64,000 nt of DNA from an uncultured Flavobacteriales bacterium (GTDB taxonomy: Bacteria; Bacteroidota; Bacteroidia; Flavobacteriales_D; Crocinitomicaceae): contig CAJXCU010000002.1 in NCBI GenBank assembly GCA_913051935.1, forward strand, positions 1 through 64,000, read 5' to 3'. The first letter of the stretch is position 1, and each line of letters opens with the position of its first letter. Positions 48,807 through 58,731 of the stretch are shown in pieces. Below the pieces are notes generated by a model. That model worked only from the letters and a program-made list of their open reading frames with translations, ran no database searches and was not told the DNA's origin. The position numbers were made by a program, and so were the translations under genes.

Positions 48807-50252
48807 ATGGCTAGAATAAAAATTTCAGAACTCCTTAAGAATGGGGCAAATTTCCTCGGAGAAAAGCTCGAGGTAAAAGGATGGGTGCGCGCTTTTAGAA
48901 GTAAAAGATTCGTCCAGATAAATGATGGCTCTTGTATGGCAAATATTCAAGGGGTAATTGATTTTGATAGGTTTGATGAGAAAGCCCTTCGTGCAATTAG
49001 TACCGGAGCGGCAGTGAGTCTATTTGGGACTTTAGTGGAATCTCAAGGTTCTGGCCAAAGCGTTGAACTCCAAGTTGAAACCTTTGAAATTATTGGAATT
49101 GCAGATCCAGAAGCAGTCCAAAAAACGATTCTTCAGCCGAAAAAGCATAGCCTTGATTTATTGAGAGAGCAAGCACACTTGAGATTTAGAACGAACACTT
49201 TTGGTGCTGTTTTTCGAATTAGACACGCAGCATCTTTTGCCATTCATAAATTCTTCAATGATAAAGGGTTTAATTATATCCATACGCCTATATTGACCGG
49301 TTCTGATGCTGAAGGTGCGGGTGAGATGTTCCGCGTAAGCACATTAGATCCGAAAAACCCCCCACTAGATGATCAAGGAAATATTGATTACACCAAAGAT
49401 TTTTTTGGCAAGCAGGTAAACTTAACCGTCTCGGGTCAATTGGAAGCGGAGCTCGCTGCACTCGGATTGGGTCAGGTGTATACTTTTGGCCCGACCTTTC
49501 GCGCAGAAAACTCAAACACCTCAAGGCACCTTGCTGAGTTTTGGATGATTGAGCCTGAGGTTGCATTTAATGATCTTTTTGACAATATGGATTTGACAGA
49601 AGACTTCTTAAAATATATTTGCAACTATATTCTTGAAAATTGTGCTGAAGATTTAAATTTTTTAGACCAAAGATTTACCCAAGAACAAAACCAAAAACCT
49701 CAAAATGAACGCAGCCATCTTGGCCTTAAAGAGAGCATTGAGTTTGTGACCAACAACCCATTTAAACGCCTTACATATACAGAAGCGATTGATGTGCTAC
49801 TTAATTCAAAAGCATATAAAAAGAAAAGATTTGAATTTCCCGTTGAATGGGGCGTTGATTTACAAAGCGAGCATGAGCGATACTTAGTTGAAAAAGAGTT
49901 CAAATGCCCTGTAATATTAAGAGATTACCCAGGAGATATCAAGGCCTTTTATATGCGTCAAAATGATGATGGGAAAACGGTGGCAGCCATGGATGTTTTG
50001 TTCCCAGGAGTTGGAGAAATTGTTGGCGGGTCTCAACGAGAAGAACGGTTGGATATTCTACAAGCGAAGTGTAAAGAATTTGATATTGCAGAGGAGGAAA
50101 TTTGGTGGTATATAGAGACTAGGAAGTTTGGTACAGTTCCGCATGCTGGGTTTGGTATGGGCTTTGAAAGACTGGTCATGTTTTTGACAGGAATGTCCAA
50201 CATTCGGGACGTGATTCCTTTTCCCAGAGCCCGAGACAACGCTGAATTTTAG
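48807..50252 (+). CDS. asnS: Asparagine-tRNA ligase
   Basis: Class II aaRS motifs: [76 protein letters not shown]. Confidence 0.97.
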   Translation: MARIKISELLKNGANFLGEKLEVKGWVRAFRSKRFVQINDGSCMANIQGVIDFDRFDEKALRAISTGAAVSLFGTLVESQGSGQSVELQVETFEIIGIADPEAVQKTILQPKKHSLDLLREQAHLRFRTNTFGAVFRIRHAASFAIHKFFNDKGFNYIHTPILTGSDAEGAGEMFRVSTLDPKNPPLDDQGNIDYTKDFFGKQVNLTVSGQLEAELAALGLGQVYTFGPTFRAENSNTSRHLAEFWMIEPEVAFNDLFDNMDLTEDFLKYICNYILENCAEDLNFLDQRFTQEQNQKPQNERSHLGLKESIEFVTNNPFKRLTYTEAIDVLLNSKAYKKKRFEFPVEWGVDLQSEHERYLVEKEFKCPVILRDYPGDIKAFYMRQNDDGKTVAAMDVLFPGVGEIVGGSQREERLDILQAKCKEFDIAEEEIWWYIETRKFGTVPHAGFGMGFERLVMFLTGMSNIRDVIPFPRARDNAEF

Positions 50253-50261
50253 GGCACAAAA

Positions 50262-50286
50262 AAACCGGAAACAAATTTTCCGGTTT
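50262..50286. terminator. Bidirectional hairpin terminator between asnS and the convergent 50304..50801 gene
   Basis: AAACCGGAAA caaat TTTCCGGTTT with flanking A/T tracts. Confidence 0.85.
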
Positions 50287-50303
50287 ATTAAAAAAGTCGC
50301 TCT

Positions 50304-50801
50304 CTATTTAAATTTCTGAGTGCTTTTTGCTGGCCCCGGTTTTCTGTTGCTTGCAGGCGCGTTTTTCATTCGATTCATAAGTTGTTTTTTAAATGCGATT
50401 TCAGCATCTCCTAAATCAAATACTTTTTTGTAGCCTAGAAGTTCTCCTATTTTTTGCGAATACTCTTTTTTAATCTCAAGTGATTTTACAGCACTGTCAT
50501 GAGCATTCTTCAGTGCATTTTGATAAGTTTGATCATCTTGATTTAGGCTGTCTGCTTTTAATGTCTTGAGGTTTGCCTTCATTGACTTGCGATGTGCTTT
50601 TATTTTTGCCTGCATCTCGTTGTAGATCGGCCAAAAAGCCTCGGCTTCCTCTGTACTCAGCTCTAATTTTTTAGATATAAAGGCAACTTTAGCTTGTTCG
50701 ATGCGCGCTGTGCGCTGTTTTCTTTCTTCTTTCTTCGTTTTTTCTTGAGCAAGGAATGTAAAGCTGCTCATTACTAGGCATACAATTAATAACTGTTTCA
50801 T
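50304..50801 (-). CDS. Periplasmic Spy/CpxP-like helical protein
   Basis: Signal peptide; KKLELSTEEAEAFWPIYNEMQAKIKAHRKSM-type helical repeat; in operon with ECF sigma gene. Confidence 0.65.
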   Translation of the reverse strand: MKQLLIVCLVMSSFTFLAQEKTKKEERKQRTARIEQAKVAFISKKLELSTEEAEAFWPIYNEMQAKIKAHRKSMKANLKTLKADSLNQDDQTYQNALKNAHDSAVKSLEIKKEYSQKIGELLGYKKVFDLGDAEIAFKKQLMNRMKNAPASNRKPGPAKSTQKFK

Positions 50802-50811
50802 GTTGGTTTAT

Positions 50812-51303
50812 TTAAAAAATTAATAATTCGTTTTCGTCAAAATCATTTAGGTTAATAAAGTCTTCATCTAGGTATTGCTCAATGGTTTCTGTTTTTACCT
50901 CATCGGGGATGTAGCCGAAGATCTCTGTGAACTTTGTGCTCTCCATTTCTTCCTCCGTAATAGGTAAAGAGGCCTCGATCAGCTCATCCTCAGAATACTC
51001 ATCGATATTACTTTCAACATATTCTATAATTTCGTTTGGACTGAGTTCTCCAAGATATTTTTCATAGCCAATGTGTTCAACAGAGGGGGGCATAAATTGC
51101 TGGAAAAGGATAAAACCAATAACTAAAACGGCTGCCGCTGCATAACCAAAAGCCAGAAATCGGACCTTGGTATTTTTTTCAGGGTTTATTGGTATTTGTT
51201 CTGTTTGAGCAATATTCAAAGCAAGATGAGCGAAGTAATCTTCTTTCGGCAGAGTAGTTTTGACCGGTTTGATGAAATCTAGTATGTTTTTTTTATTGTC
51301 CAT
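50812..51303 (-). CDS. Putative anti-sigma factor-like single-TM protein with acidic C-terminus
   Basis: One TM (FLAFGYAAAAVLVIGFILFQQF); directly downstream of ECF sigma gene; Asp/Glu-rich tail. Confidence 0.6.
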   Translation of the reverse strand: MDNKKNILDFIKPVKTTLPKEDYFAHLALNIAQTEQIPINPEKNTKVRFLAFGYAAAAVLVIGFILFQQFMPPSVEHIGYEKYLGELSPNEIIEYVESNIDEYSEDELIEASLPITEEEMESTKFTEIFGYIPDEVKTETIEQYLDEDFINLNDFDENELLIF

Positions 51304-51315
51304 TCTTTTATTAGA

Positions 51316-51885
51316 TTACACCAAAGGCGATTGGTTTAATTTTAAAATTAAAAAATTGGAAATTTTTTCTTTGGCAATATGAAAACTTGCTTTTAAAGCC
51401 CCTTGTGAGGTGTTCGTGATTTCTTGTATTTCTTTATAACTAAGATTTTGAAAATATTTTAGCTCAAATACAAGTGCCTGTTTTTCCGGTAAGTTGGCCG
51501 TTGCTTTATTTAAAAGGAAAAGTATTTCGTCTGTTCCTTTTCCTTGTAACTCTTGTGAACCAGGAATGAGTTCAATAATATTTTGATCTAGTGAGATACT
51601 TGACTTTCTTTTTTCTTTATTTAAAAAACTGAGCGCCTCATTGTGGGCAATTCTGTAGAGCCAAGAATAGAAGGATGATTTTCCTTCGAATTTTGCAATA
51701 TTGAGCCATATTTTGATAAATGTTTCTTGTAGAACATCCTTTGTAGAGGTATCATTTTTAACCATTTTATAAACTTGTGCATAAAGCTTAGGCCCATAGA
51801 ATATAGTGAGGTCTTGAAAAGCTTTCTCGGCTTTTTTTCCTCCTTTTTGAATTGTATCACGCCATTTCTGATCTTGTTCTGTCAT
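51316..51885 (-). CDS. ECF-type RNA polymerase sigma factor
   Basis: Sigma region 2 (VLQETFIKIWLNIAKFEGKSSFYSWLYRIAHNEALSFLNK) and region 4 (LPEKQALVFELKYFQNLSYKEIQEITNTSQGALKASFHIAKEKI). Confidence 0.95.
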   Translation of the reverse strand: MTEQDQKWRDTIQKGGKKAEKAFQDLTIFYGPKLYAQVYKMVKNDTSTKDVLQETFIKIWLNIAKFEGKSSFYSWLYRIAHNEALSFLNKEKRKSSISLDQNIIELIPGSQELQGKGTDEILFLLNKATANLPEKQALVFELKYFQNLSYKEIQEITNTSQGALKASFHIAKEKISNFLILKLNQSPLV

Positions 51886-51939
51886 CCTTATGCATAGGAT
51901 TATAATTTGTCAAAGAGGTTTAATGGTCTATTTTAATTT

Positions 51940-53451
51940 TTATTTATTCTCTTTATCAGAAAGAAATGATTGAAACCAATACCCAGAATCCTTTATGATT
52001 CTCTTTTGAGTTTTAAAATCTACATGAATCAGGCCAAACCTAGGATCATAACCTTCACTCCACTCAAAATTATCTGTGAGACTCCATACGAAGTATCCAT
52101 TTACAGGTGCCCCCTCGTTTTTTGCTTTTAGGATCTGCTCCAAGTAACGCTCAAAGAAATTAATTCTTTTGGGGTCATGCACTCGGTTGTTTTCGACGCT
52201 ATCCTTGAAACAAGCTCCATTTTCGGTTATAATAATGTTATCGATATCGTATTTGGAAAATTGCTTGATGATATTGTACATTCCTTCTGGATACACCTCG
52301 AATTTCATTTCATTCATTTGGACACCTCTTTGTTCAGCTGAAATTTGTTTCGCCCAAAGAAATGGCGTGAAAAGACTTTTTTTGGTGACGACTCGGAAAT
52401 AATTCTGCAGTCCGATGAAATCAAATTTAAATTTCAAGCGGTCTTCATCACCAGGTTCAAAGTAGCGCTTTATTCTTTTTAACGCAGGAAGTGCATCCAC
52501 AGGATATCCTAATCCTAAGGAAGGCTCTATATAAAGTCGGTTTAGTAAGGCATCCATTCTTTTGACTGCCCCCATGTCTTTGTATCTATATACGGGATCA
52601 TTTCTATAAGGGTCTATCTGAGAACAGCTAAAGGTGCTACCGATATTTGCATCAGGGATATTTTTGCGAATCATGCGTCCCCCTTCAGCCATAGCAAGAC
52701 AGGCATGATGCGTCGCTTTTAGAAATTTGTAGGGGCCTTTTTTACCTGGTGCGTGGTACCCAAGCATATAACCCAAACCTACAAATGCTGCAGGTTCATT
52801 CATGACCATCCAGTTCTTTACTTTATCTCCATACTCTTTAGTACAGAAGGAAACATAATCATTGAAACAGCTTATGATTTCCCTATTGGTCCAACCTCCT
52901 TTTTCTTCTAATGCTTGTGGTAGGTCCCAGTGGTAGAGTGTAATCCATGGTTCAATGCCAGCAGAAAGGCATTCATCAATAACATGATGATAGAATTCGA
53001 CTCCTTTTAGATTTATTTTTCCGGTTCCTTCAGGAAAGATTCTTGACCAGGATATGGAAAAGCGAAAAACACCAAATCCCATATCTTTTAGTAGCGCAAT
53101 ATCCTCTTTATATCGATGGTAGAAGTCAGTAGCTATATCTCCATTTTCATGGTTGTGGATTTTTCTTTTTTTTTGTGTAAAGTTATCCCAAATAGAGGGG
53201 CCTTTTCCATCAATATTCCACGCTCCCTCTACTTGATAGGATGCGCACGCTGCTCCCCATTTAAAATTCGTTCCGAAAAGAGCCGCATTTAAATCGGTGC
53301 TATCTTTAAGTTCTTGGGCATACGCGTCAAATCCAGTTTTACAAATGTAAATAGCAGTAAATAGCAGGAGATGAAAGAAGTTTATCGTGATATAAATTTT
53401 TGAGATGCCACTTTTTCGCTTAAAATAATTGATAAAACTGATTTTATACAT
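51940..53451 (-). CDS. Glycoside hydrolase family 1 beta-glucosidase with N-terminal signal
   Basis: FKWGAACASYQVEGAW, VMNEPAAF acid/base, IIITENGACF nucleophile. Confidence 0.95.
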   Translation of the reverse strand: MYKISFINYFKRKSGISKIYITINFFHLLLFTAIYICKTGFDAYAQELKDSTDLNAALFGTNFKWGAACASYQVEGAWNIDGKGPSIWDNFTQKKRKIHNHENGDIATDFYHRYKEDIALLKDMGFGVFRFSISWSRIFPEGTGKINLKGVEFYHHVIDECLSAGIEPWITLYHWDLPQALEEKGGWTNREIISCFNDYVSFCTKEYGDKVKNWMVMNEPAAFVGLGYMLGYHAPGKKGPYKFLKATHHACLAMAEGGRMIRKNIPDANIGSTFSCSQIDPYRNDPVYRYKDMGAVKRMDALLNRLYIEPSLGLGYPVDALPALKRIKRYFEPGDEDRLKFKFDFIGLQNYFRVVTKKSLFTPFLWAKQISAEQRGVQMNEMKFEVYPEGMYNIIKQFSKYDIDNIIITENGACFKDSVENNRVHDPKRINFFERYLEQILKAKNEGAPVNGYFVWSLTDNFEWSEGYDPRFGLIHVDFKTQKRIIKDSGYWFQSFLSDKENK

Positions 53452-53523
53452 GAGGAATTAAATTGGTACACATATTGTTTTCAATTATGTATATTTGGCT
53501 ACTCGAAAATAAAAAAAACAATT

Positions 53524-54264
53524 ATGAAAAAAATAATAATGCTTGCATTTACTGCAAGTCTGCTCATCAATTCAACTGCCATTGCACAAAAAAAGGTTGC
53601 TTTAACAAGCTTTTGGGTTTCGAAGCACATCGGCTTTGAGGATTTAGGTGGTTCAGTGGGAATGATTGCAGCTATTGCCTCTTTATCAGAAGATCCAAAT
53701 TTTAATTTACAGCCAGTTTTAGATAATTTCTACAAAACTTTCACTGAAGAATATTCAAAAAGCTTCCCTTTTGAATTGATCCCTGAAGACGATGTTATAA
53801 AGAGACCAGAGTATATTGCCTATGAAGGTCGATTCAATGAAGATAAGGATGCTGACCGAAGTAAACTTTTTCAACGTTATTTGACACCAGAGGGATACAA
53901 ACCTCTTGTTGAATCGCTTTTTAAAGGAGAAAAAAGCAATCAGATGCAAATGGTAAATATGTTCAGCGATGCGGATGGCGTTATGTTTGTTTCAATGGGA
54001 TATGATTTTGTAAAAAAGCCACTACCTTTTACTGCTGGAGTCCGGGCCTTTGTTAGAATTAAACTTTGGAATTCAGAAGGGAAACGTGTATTTACACTGA
54101 ATGAATATGGTACGTCTAAAAAAAATGTTGCCATTGTTGGGGGTATTCCAATTATGAAGCCAGAAAAGCTCCTTCCTTTGTGTGAAAGCGCATCCGAAAA
54201 ATTGGTCGCGGATCTTGCAAAACGAATCAACAAAGTTGCTAAAAAAGCTGCAAAGAAATTATAA
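53524..54264 (+). CDS. Exported conserved hypothetical protein
   Basis: Signal peptide MKKIIMLAFTASLLINSTAIAQ; TATATTTG box at 53490-53497; terminator downstream. Confidence 0.75.
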   Translation: MKKIIMLAFTASLLINSTAIAQKKVALTSFWVSKHIGFEDLGGSVGMIAAIASLSEDPNFNLQPVLDNFYKTFTEEYSKSFPFELIPEDDVIKRPEYIAYEGRFNEDKDADRSKLFQRYLTPEGYKPLVESLFKGEKSNQMQMVNMFSDADGVMFVSMGYDFVKKPLPFTAGVRAFVRIKLWNSEGKRVFTLNEYGTSKKNVAIVGGIPIMKPEKLLPLCESASEKLVADLAKRINKVAKKAAKKL

Positions 54265-54308
54265 GGTTTTTTATTCTCAATTTGCATTGAAATACGGAAA
54301 ATATAAAA

Positions 54309-54330
54309 GGGCGCTTTGCGCCCTTTTTTT
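54309..54330 (+). terminator. Rho-independent terminator downstream of 53524..54264
   Basis: GGGCGC TTT GCGCCC followed by seven T. Confidence 0.93.
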
Positions 54331-54411
54331 GTATCCCGTAAATAAGCATAGCTCGATTGTAAAAATTACTTTAATCTTCCTAATTTTACACTCTTCTTTA
54401 ACGATAAAGCA

Positions 54412-57400
54412 ATGAATAATAAGTATCCTGAATATAAAGGTTTGAACCTTCCTGAGATTTCAAAAGAGATTCAGGAATCATGGGACCGTGATGCTATTTT
54501 TGAGGCGTCAATGACCTCTCGAGAGGGAGCAAAACCCTTTGTGTTTTTTGAAGGTCCACCTTCTGCAAATGGTATGCCTGGTATTCACCATGTAATGGCA
54601 CGATCCATTAAAGATATTTTTTGTCGCTTTAAAACCCTTAAAGGCTTTCATGTAAAGCGAAAGGCTGGATGGGACACCCACGGTCTTCCTGTTGAGCTTG
54701 GTGTTGAAAAGGAGCTCGGAATCACGAAAGAGGATATAGGTAAAAAGATTACTATTGACGCCTACAATACAGCTTGTAAAAAAGCCGTCATGAAATATAC
54801 AGATGTTTGGAATGACCTCACAAAAAAAATGGGTTATTGGGTAGATATGTATGATCCATACGTGACCTATAAGTCCAAATATATGGAGTCTGTATGGTGG
54901 TTAGTTTCTGAACTTTACAGGAAAGATTTATTATATAAAGGATATACCATACAGCCTTATTCTCCAAAGGCAGGAACGGGACTTTCTTCTCATGAAATCA
55001 ATCAGCCAGGATGTTATAAAGATGTGAAAGACACTTCGGCTGTGGCACAATTTAAGGTAATCGATAATGCGAAATCTCCCTTTAATATTCAGGGGGAATT
55101 GTTTTTGTTGGCATGGACAACGACACCTTGGACATTACCTTCCAATACGGCACTCACTGTTGGTGAAAAAATTGAATATGTATGCGTGACAACTTACAAT
55201 CAATATACCTTTAAAAGAGCCAATGTTGTTTTGGCAAAGAGTCTTGTAGATTATCAGTTTTCTAAAGGTTTTTTTGCTGTTGAAAGCATCAATGATTTAG
55301 AAGCCTACGAAGAAGGCGCAAAAAAAATACCATTTTATATAGGTGAAAGTTGTTCAGGTAAGGAATTGCTCGGACTTCGATATGAACAATTACTTGATTA
55401 TTGTCTTCCTGCCGAAAATCCAGAAAAGGCATTTCAGGTGATTTCAGGTGATTTTGTGACTACAGAAGATGGAACGGGTATCGTACATACTGCACCTACT
55501 TTTGGTGCAGATGATGCCAAGGTTGCCAAAGAGGCAGGAGTTCCCCCAATGCTTGTTAGAGACGAACATGAAAACCTTGTTCCTTTGGTTGATCTTCAGG
55601 GCCGTTTTCGTAAGGAAGTTGTTGAATTCGCAGGGATGTATGTCAAAAATGAGTTTTACCCGCAAGGAGAAGCACCTGATAAGTCTGCAGATGTAGAAAT
55701 TTCTGTAAAGCTTAAAGTAGAGAATAGGGCTTTTAAGGTTGAAAAATATGAGCATAGCTATCCGCATTGCTGGAGAACTGATAAACCGATATTGTATTAT
55801 CCACTAGACTCTTGGTTTATAAAAGTAACCGAGCACAAACAGCGCATGGTCGACTTGAACAATACCATCAATTGGAAACCTGAGTCAACAGGAACTGGCC
55901 GTTTTGGAAAATGGTTAGAGAATGCAAATGACTGGAATTTATCTAGATCAAGGTATTGGGGTATTCCCATTCCTATTTGGAGAACAGAAGATGGCCTAGA
56001 ACAAAAATGTATTGGTTCTGTAGAAGAGCTTCAAAAAGAATGTCAGCTTGCAGTCGAGGCAGGAGTAATGGCGGAAAACCCGCTCAGAAGTTTTACACCT
56101 GGTGACATGTCTGAGGCGAATTACGATCAAATTGATTTGCACAAACATATTGTAGATAGTATGGTATTGGTTTCTGATTCAGGAAAACCCATGAATCGTG
56201 AATCTGACCTTATGGACGTTTGGTTTGATTCTGGTTCGATGCCTTATGCGCAGTGGCATTACCCTTTTGAAAATAAAGAGAAAATTGAAAACAGTACGGC
56301 TTACCCTGCTGATTTCATTGCGGAAGGAGTTGATCAGACAAGAGGATGGTTTTACACCCTTCATGCGATATCATCCATGGTTTTTGGAAAAGTAGCATAC
56401 AAAAATGTAGTGTCCAATGGTTTGGTTCTTGACAAAAAGGGTCAAAAGATGTCTAAACGTCTGGGTAACGGGGTAGATCCATTTGAAACACTTAGTAAAT
56501 ATGGGCCAGATGCAACAAGGTGGTATATGATTACCAATGCGCAGCCATGGGATAATTTGAAGTTTGATATTGAGGGAATTGTTGAGGTACAACGAAAGTT
56601 TTTTGGAACCCTTTATAATACCTACTCATTCTTTTCATTGTATGCCAATGTAGATGAATTCGATTATTCGCAAAAAGAACTTCCGCTCGAGGATAGACCT
56701 GAGATCGATCGATGGGTGCTGTCAAAGCTTCACTCATTGGTTCAAAATGTAGAAGAGAGTTATTCTTCCTATGAGCCTACAAGAGCGGGCAGAGCAATCC
56801 AAGAATTTGTAAGCGAACAGCTTTCAAATTGGTATGTGCGCCTTTGCAGAAGAAGATTTTGGAAGAATGATGATCCTAAGGATAAGATTGCAGCGTATCA
56901 AACACTTTACACCTGTCTCGAGACTGTGGCGATTATCGCCTCTCCTATTGCTCCTTTCTTTATGGATCGCCTTTATTTAGATTTGAATAAAGGATCTCAA
57001 AAATCAAAATTGAATTCTGTCCATCTTGCGGATTTCCCAAATGTTCATAGTGACATTATTCAGGAAAATCTGGAGAAACAAATGGAATTGGCACAGCGTG
57101 TTTGTTCGTTAGTGCTTGGTCTAAGGAAGAAGGAAAGAATTCGAGTTAGGCAGCCTTTACAAAAAATTATGGTTCCTGTTTTGAATGTGGAAACAGAGAA
57201 AAACCTCAACCATGTACGTGGGCTAATTCTATCAGAGGTAAACGTAAAGGAGCTTGAAATGATTACCGAAGACAATGAAATATTAGTCAAAAGCATCAAG
57301 CCGAACTTTAAAACAATTGGCCCTAAATACGGGAAGCATATGAAGGCGATTGCTGCACTAATATCGGGATGGACGGCAGGAGATATTTCTGAGCTTGAGT

Positions 57401-57816
57401 CAAGAGGTAATTGGAAGGGCGATGTCAATGGAGATGCCATTCTTTTGGATTTAAATGACTTTGTAATCGCTACAAAGGATATCCCGGGATGGTTGGTTGC
57501 CAATGAAGACGGGATTACTGTTGCCTTAGATATTTCAATTTCACCGGATTTAAAATCTGAGGGCATTGCTAGGGAGCTTGTAAATAGAGTTCAAAACTTA
57601 CGTAAGGAAAAAGGCTTAGAAGTTACAGATAGAATTTCGCTGGTACTAGAGACAAATGAGGTAATTCAAGACGCAATTGAGCGCAATAAGCGCTATGTAG
57701 CTGATGAGGTTTTGGCCTCTGATATTAGTTTTGAAGGTTTAAATGGTGAAATTCATCTCGAAACTATTGAAGTTGAAAATGATCTTAAAATCAGCTTGAA
57801 GAAAAAAGAAGCATAA
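54412..57816 (+). CDS. ileS: Isoleucine-tRNA ligase
   Basis: FEGPPSANGMPGIHHVMARSIKDIF (HIGH-like), KMSKRLGN (KMSKS-like), 1134 aa. Confidence 0.97.
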   Translation: MNNKYPEYKGLNLPEISKEIQESWDRDAIFEASMTSREGAKPFVFFEGPPSANGMPGIHHVMARSIKDIFCRFKTLKGFHVKRKAGWDTHGLPVELGVEKELGITKEDIGKKITIDAYNTACKKAVMKYTDVWNDLTKKMGYWVDMYDPYVTYKSKYMESVWWLVSELYRKDLLYKGYTIQPYSPKAGTGLSSHEINQPGCYKDVKDTSAVAQFKVIDNAKSPFNIQGELFLLAWTTTPWTLPSNTALTVGEKIEYVCVTTYNQYTFKRANVVLAKSLVDYQFSKGFFAVESINDLEAYEEGAKKIPFYIGESCSGKELLGLRYEQLLDYCLPAENPEKAFQVISGDFVTTEDGTGIVHTAPTFGADDAKVAKEAGVPPMLVRDEHENLVPLVDLQGRFRKEVVEFAGMYVKNEFYPQGEAPDKSADVEISVKLKVENRAFKVEKYEHSYPHCWRTDKPILYYPLDSWFIKVTEHKQRMVDLNNTINWKPESTGTGRFGKWLENANDWNLSRSRYWGIPIPIWRTEDGLEQKCIGSVEELQKECQLAVEAGVMAENPLRSFTPGDMSEANYDQIDLHKHIVDSMVLVSDSGKPMNRESDLMDVWFDSGSMPYAQWHYPFENKEKIENSTAYPADFIAEGVDQTRGWFYTLHAISSMVFGKVAYKNVVSNGLVLDKKGQKMSKRLGNGVDPFETLSKYGPDATRWYMITNAQPWDNLKFDIEGIVEVQRKFFGTLYNTYSFFSLYANVDEFDYSQKELPLEDRPEIDRWVLSKLHSLVQNVEESYSSYEPTRAGRAIQEFVSEQLSNWYVRLCRRRFWKNDDPKDKIAAYQTLYTCLETVAIIASPIAPFFMDRLYLDLNKGSQKSKLNSVHLADFPNVHSDIIQENLEKQMELAQRVCSLVLGLRKKERIRVRQPLQKIMVPVLNVETEKNLNHVRGLILSEVNVKELEMITEDNEILVKSIKPNFKTIGPKYGKHMKAIAALISGWTAGDISELESRGNWKGDVNGDAILLDLNDFVIATKDIPGWLVANEDGITVALDISISPDLKSEGIARELVNRVQNLRKEKGLEVTDRISLVLETNEVIQDAIERNKRYVADEVLASDISFEGLNGEIHLETIEVENDLKISLKKKEA

Positions 57817-57821
57817 TATTC

Positions 57822-57829
57822 TATATTTG
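57822..57829 (+). promoter_or_regulatory. -7 box TATATTTG upstream of biotin carrier gene
   Basis: 5 nt before ATG; TTG at 57796-57798 with 23-nt spacer. Confidence 0.55.
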
Positions 57830-57834
57830 TAAAT

Positions 57835-58305
57835 ATGTCTGAAAATTCAATATTCGTAATAGATGGTGTAGAGATAGAGGCTGGTTCTGGAGCAGAGGTC
57901 CATTGGATTGATCGAGATTTTTTCGAATTGATCTATCAGGGAAAATCTTTCAAGGGGGAAATTTTAAACCGGGACATTGAAAACAGGAAGCTTCGTTTAA
58001 AGATAAATCATCGTGTATTTGAGCTAAAAAAGAAGTTTGCATTGGATGAGCTTATCGCAGAACTAGGTCTTGATAAGGTAAAGATAAAGCAGCTCAAAGA
58101 AATAGGTTCTCCAATGCCTGGAAGGATTTTAAATATTCAGGTGCAAGTTGGAGACCATGTTAAAGTTGGAGACCCTATCCTTTCCCTCGAAGCTATGAAA
58201 ATGGAAAATATTCTCAAATCTGATGGTGAAGGCGTTGTCAAAAGAGTTGCTATTGAAAAAGAGCAGGTTGTTGATAAAGGACAGTTACTTATAGAATTCG
58301 AATAG
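57835..58305 (+). CDS. Biotin carboxyl carrier protein/biotinyl domain protein
   Basis: C-terminal SLEAMKMENILKSDGEGVVKRV. Confidence 0.92.
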   Translation: MSENSIFVIDGVEIEAGSGAEVHWIDRDFFELIYQGKSFKGEILNRDIENRKLRLKINHRVFELKKKFALDELIAELGLDKVKIKQLKEIGSPMPGRILNIQVQVGDHVKVGDPILSLEAMKMENILKSDGEGVVKRVAIEKEQVVDKGQLLIEFE

Positions 58306-58307
58306 CT

Positions 58308-58715
58308 TTACCTTACCGAAATTGATATGCTTTGTTCCTCTCCATGAACAAAAGATGCTTGAGAAAAACTTGGTGCGCTGAAAGTATTTCTTGCATTATT
58401 TGAAAATCCATATGGCTCTAAAGGAAGCCCTAATGCATTCCTATCCAACTTACCATTACTATTTATGTCGTGGAAAACGGCAATAGCATACGTTTTGTGT
58501 ACGAGTTTTTTAAAGGTAAATTCATGCCGCGGCTTTTTAGACAAGGGCACAATTTCTCCCATGAGCTGCTTTCCGAAAATGGGAAATTCATCCTTGTCAT
58601 CATATAACGCTATAAAAATTTGACCCTTTTGTGATTTGCACCCGGAAACAAGGACTGTAAGGTCATCTGAAGAATCAAAGAGGGGTAGTAGGAGAGCTAA
58701 AATTAGGACGAACAT
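58308..58715 (-). CDS. DUF2141 family exported protein
   Basis: KGQIFIALYDDKDEFP, YAIAVFHDINSNGKLDRNALGLPLEPYGFSNNA. Confidence 0.9.
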   Translation of the reverse strand: MFVLILALLLPLFDSSDDLTVLVSGCKSQKGQIFIALYDDKDEFPIFGKQLMGEIVPLSKKPRHEFTFKKLVHKTYAIAVFHDINSNGKLDRNALGLPLEPYGFSNNARNTFSAPSFSQASFVHGEEQSISISVR

Positions 58716-58731
58716 GTATTACTGCTTTTTT

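Noticed and set aside
51886-51920. TTGACA...TATAAT sigma70-like pair upstream of the ECF sigma gene
   Set aside because: The elements are only about 5 nt apart, far too close for a promoter, and Bacteroidota use a different consensus
53940-54287. 115-aa minus-strand ORF
   Set aside because: Antisense to the exported hypothetical protein gene and extends toward its terminator; no independent promoter
55444-55767. 107-aa minus-strand ORF in ileS
   Set aside because: Shadow ORF opposite a conserved tRNA synthetase with no supporting signal
57060-57566. 168-aa minus-strand ORF antisense to ileS
   Set aside because: Fully inside the strongly conserved ileS frame; Ser/Phe-rich composition typical of an antisense shadow ORF
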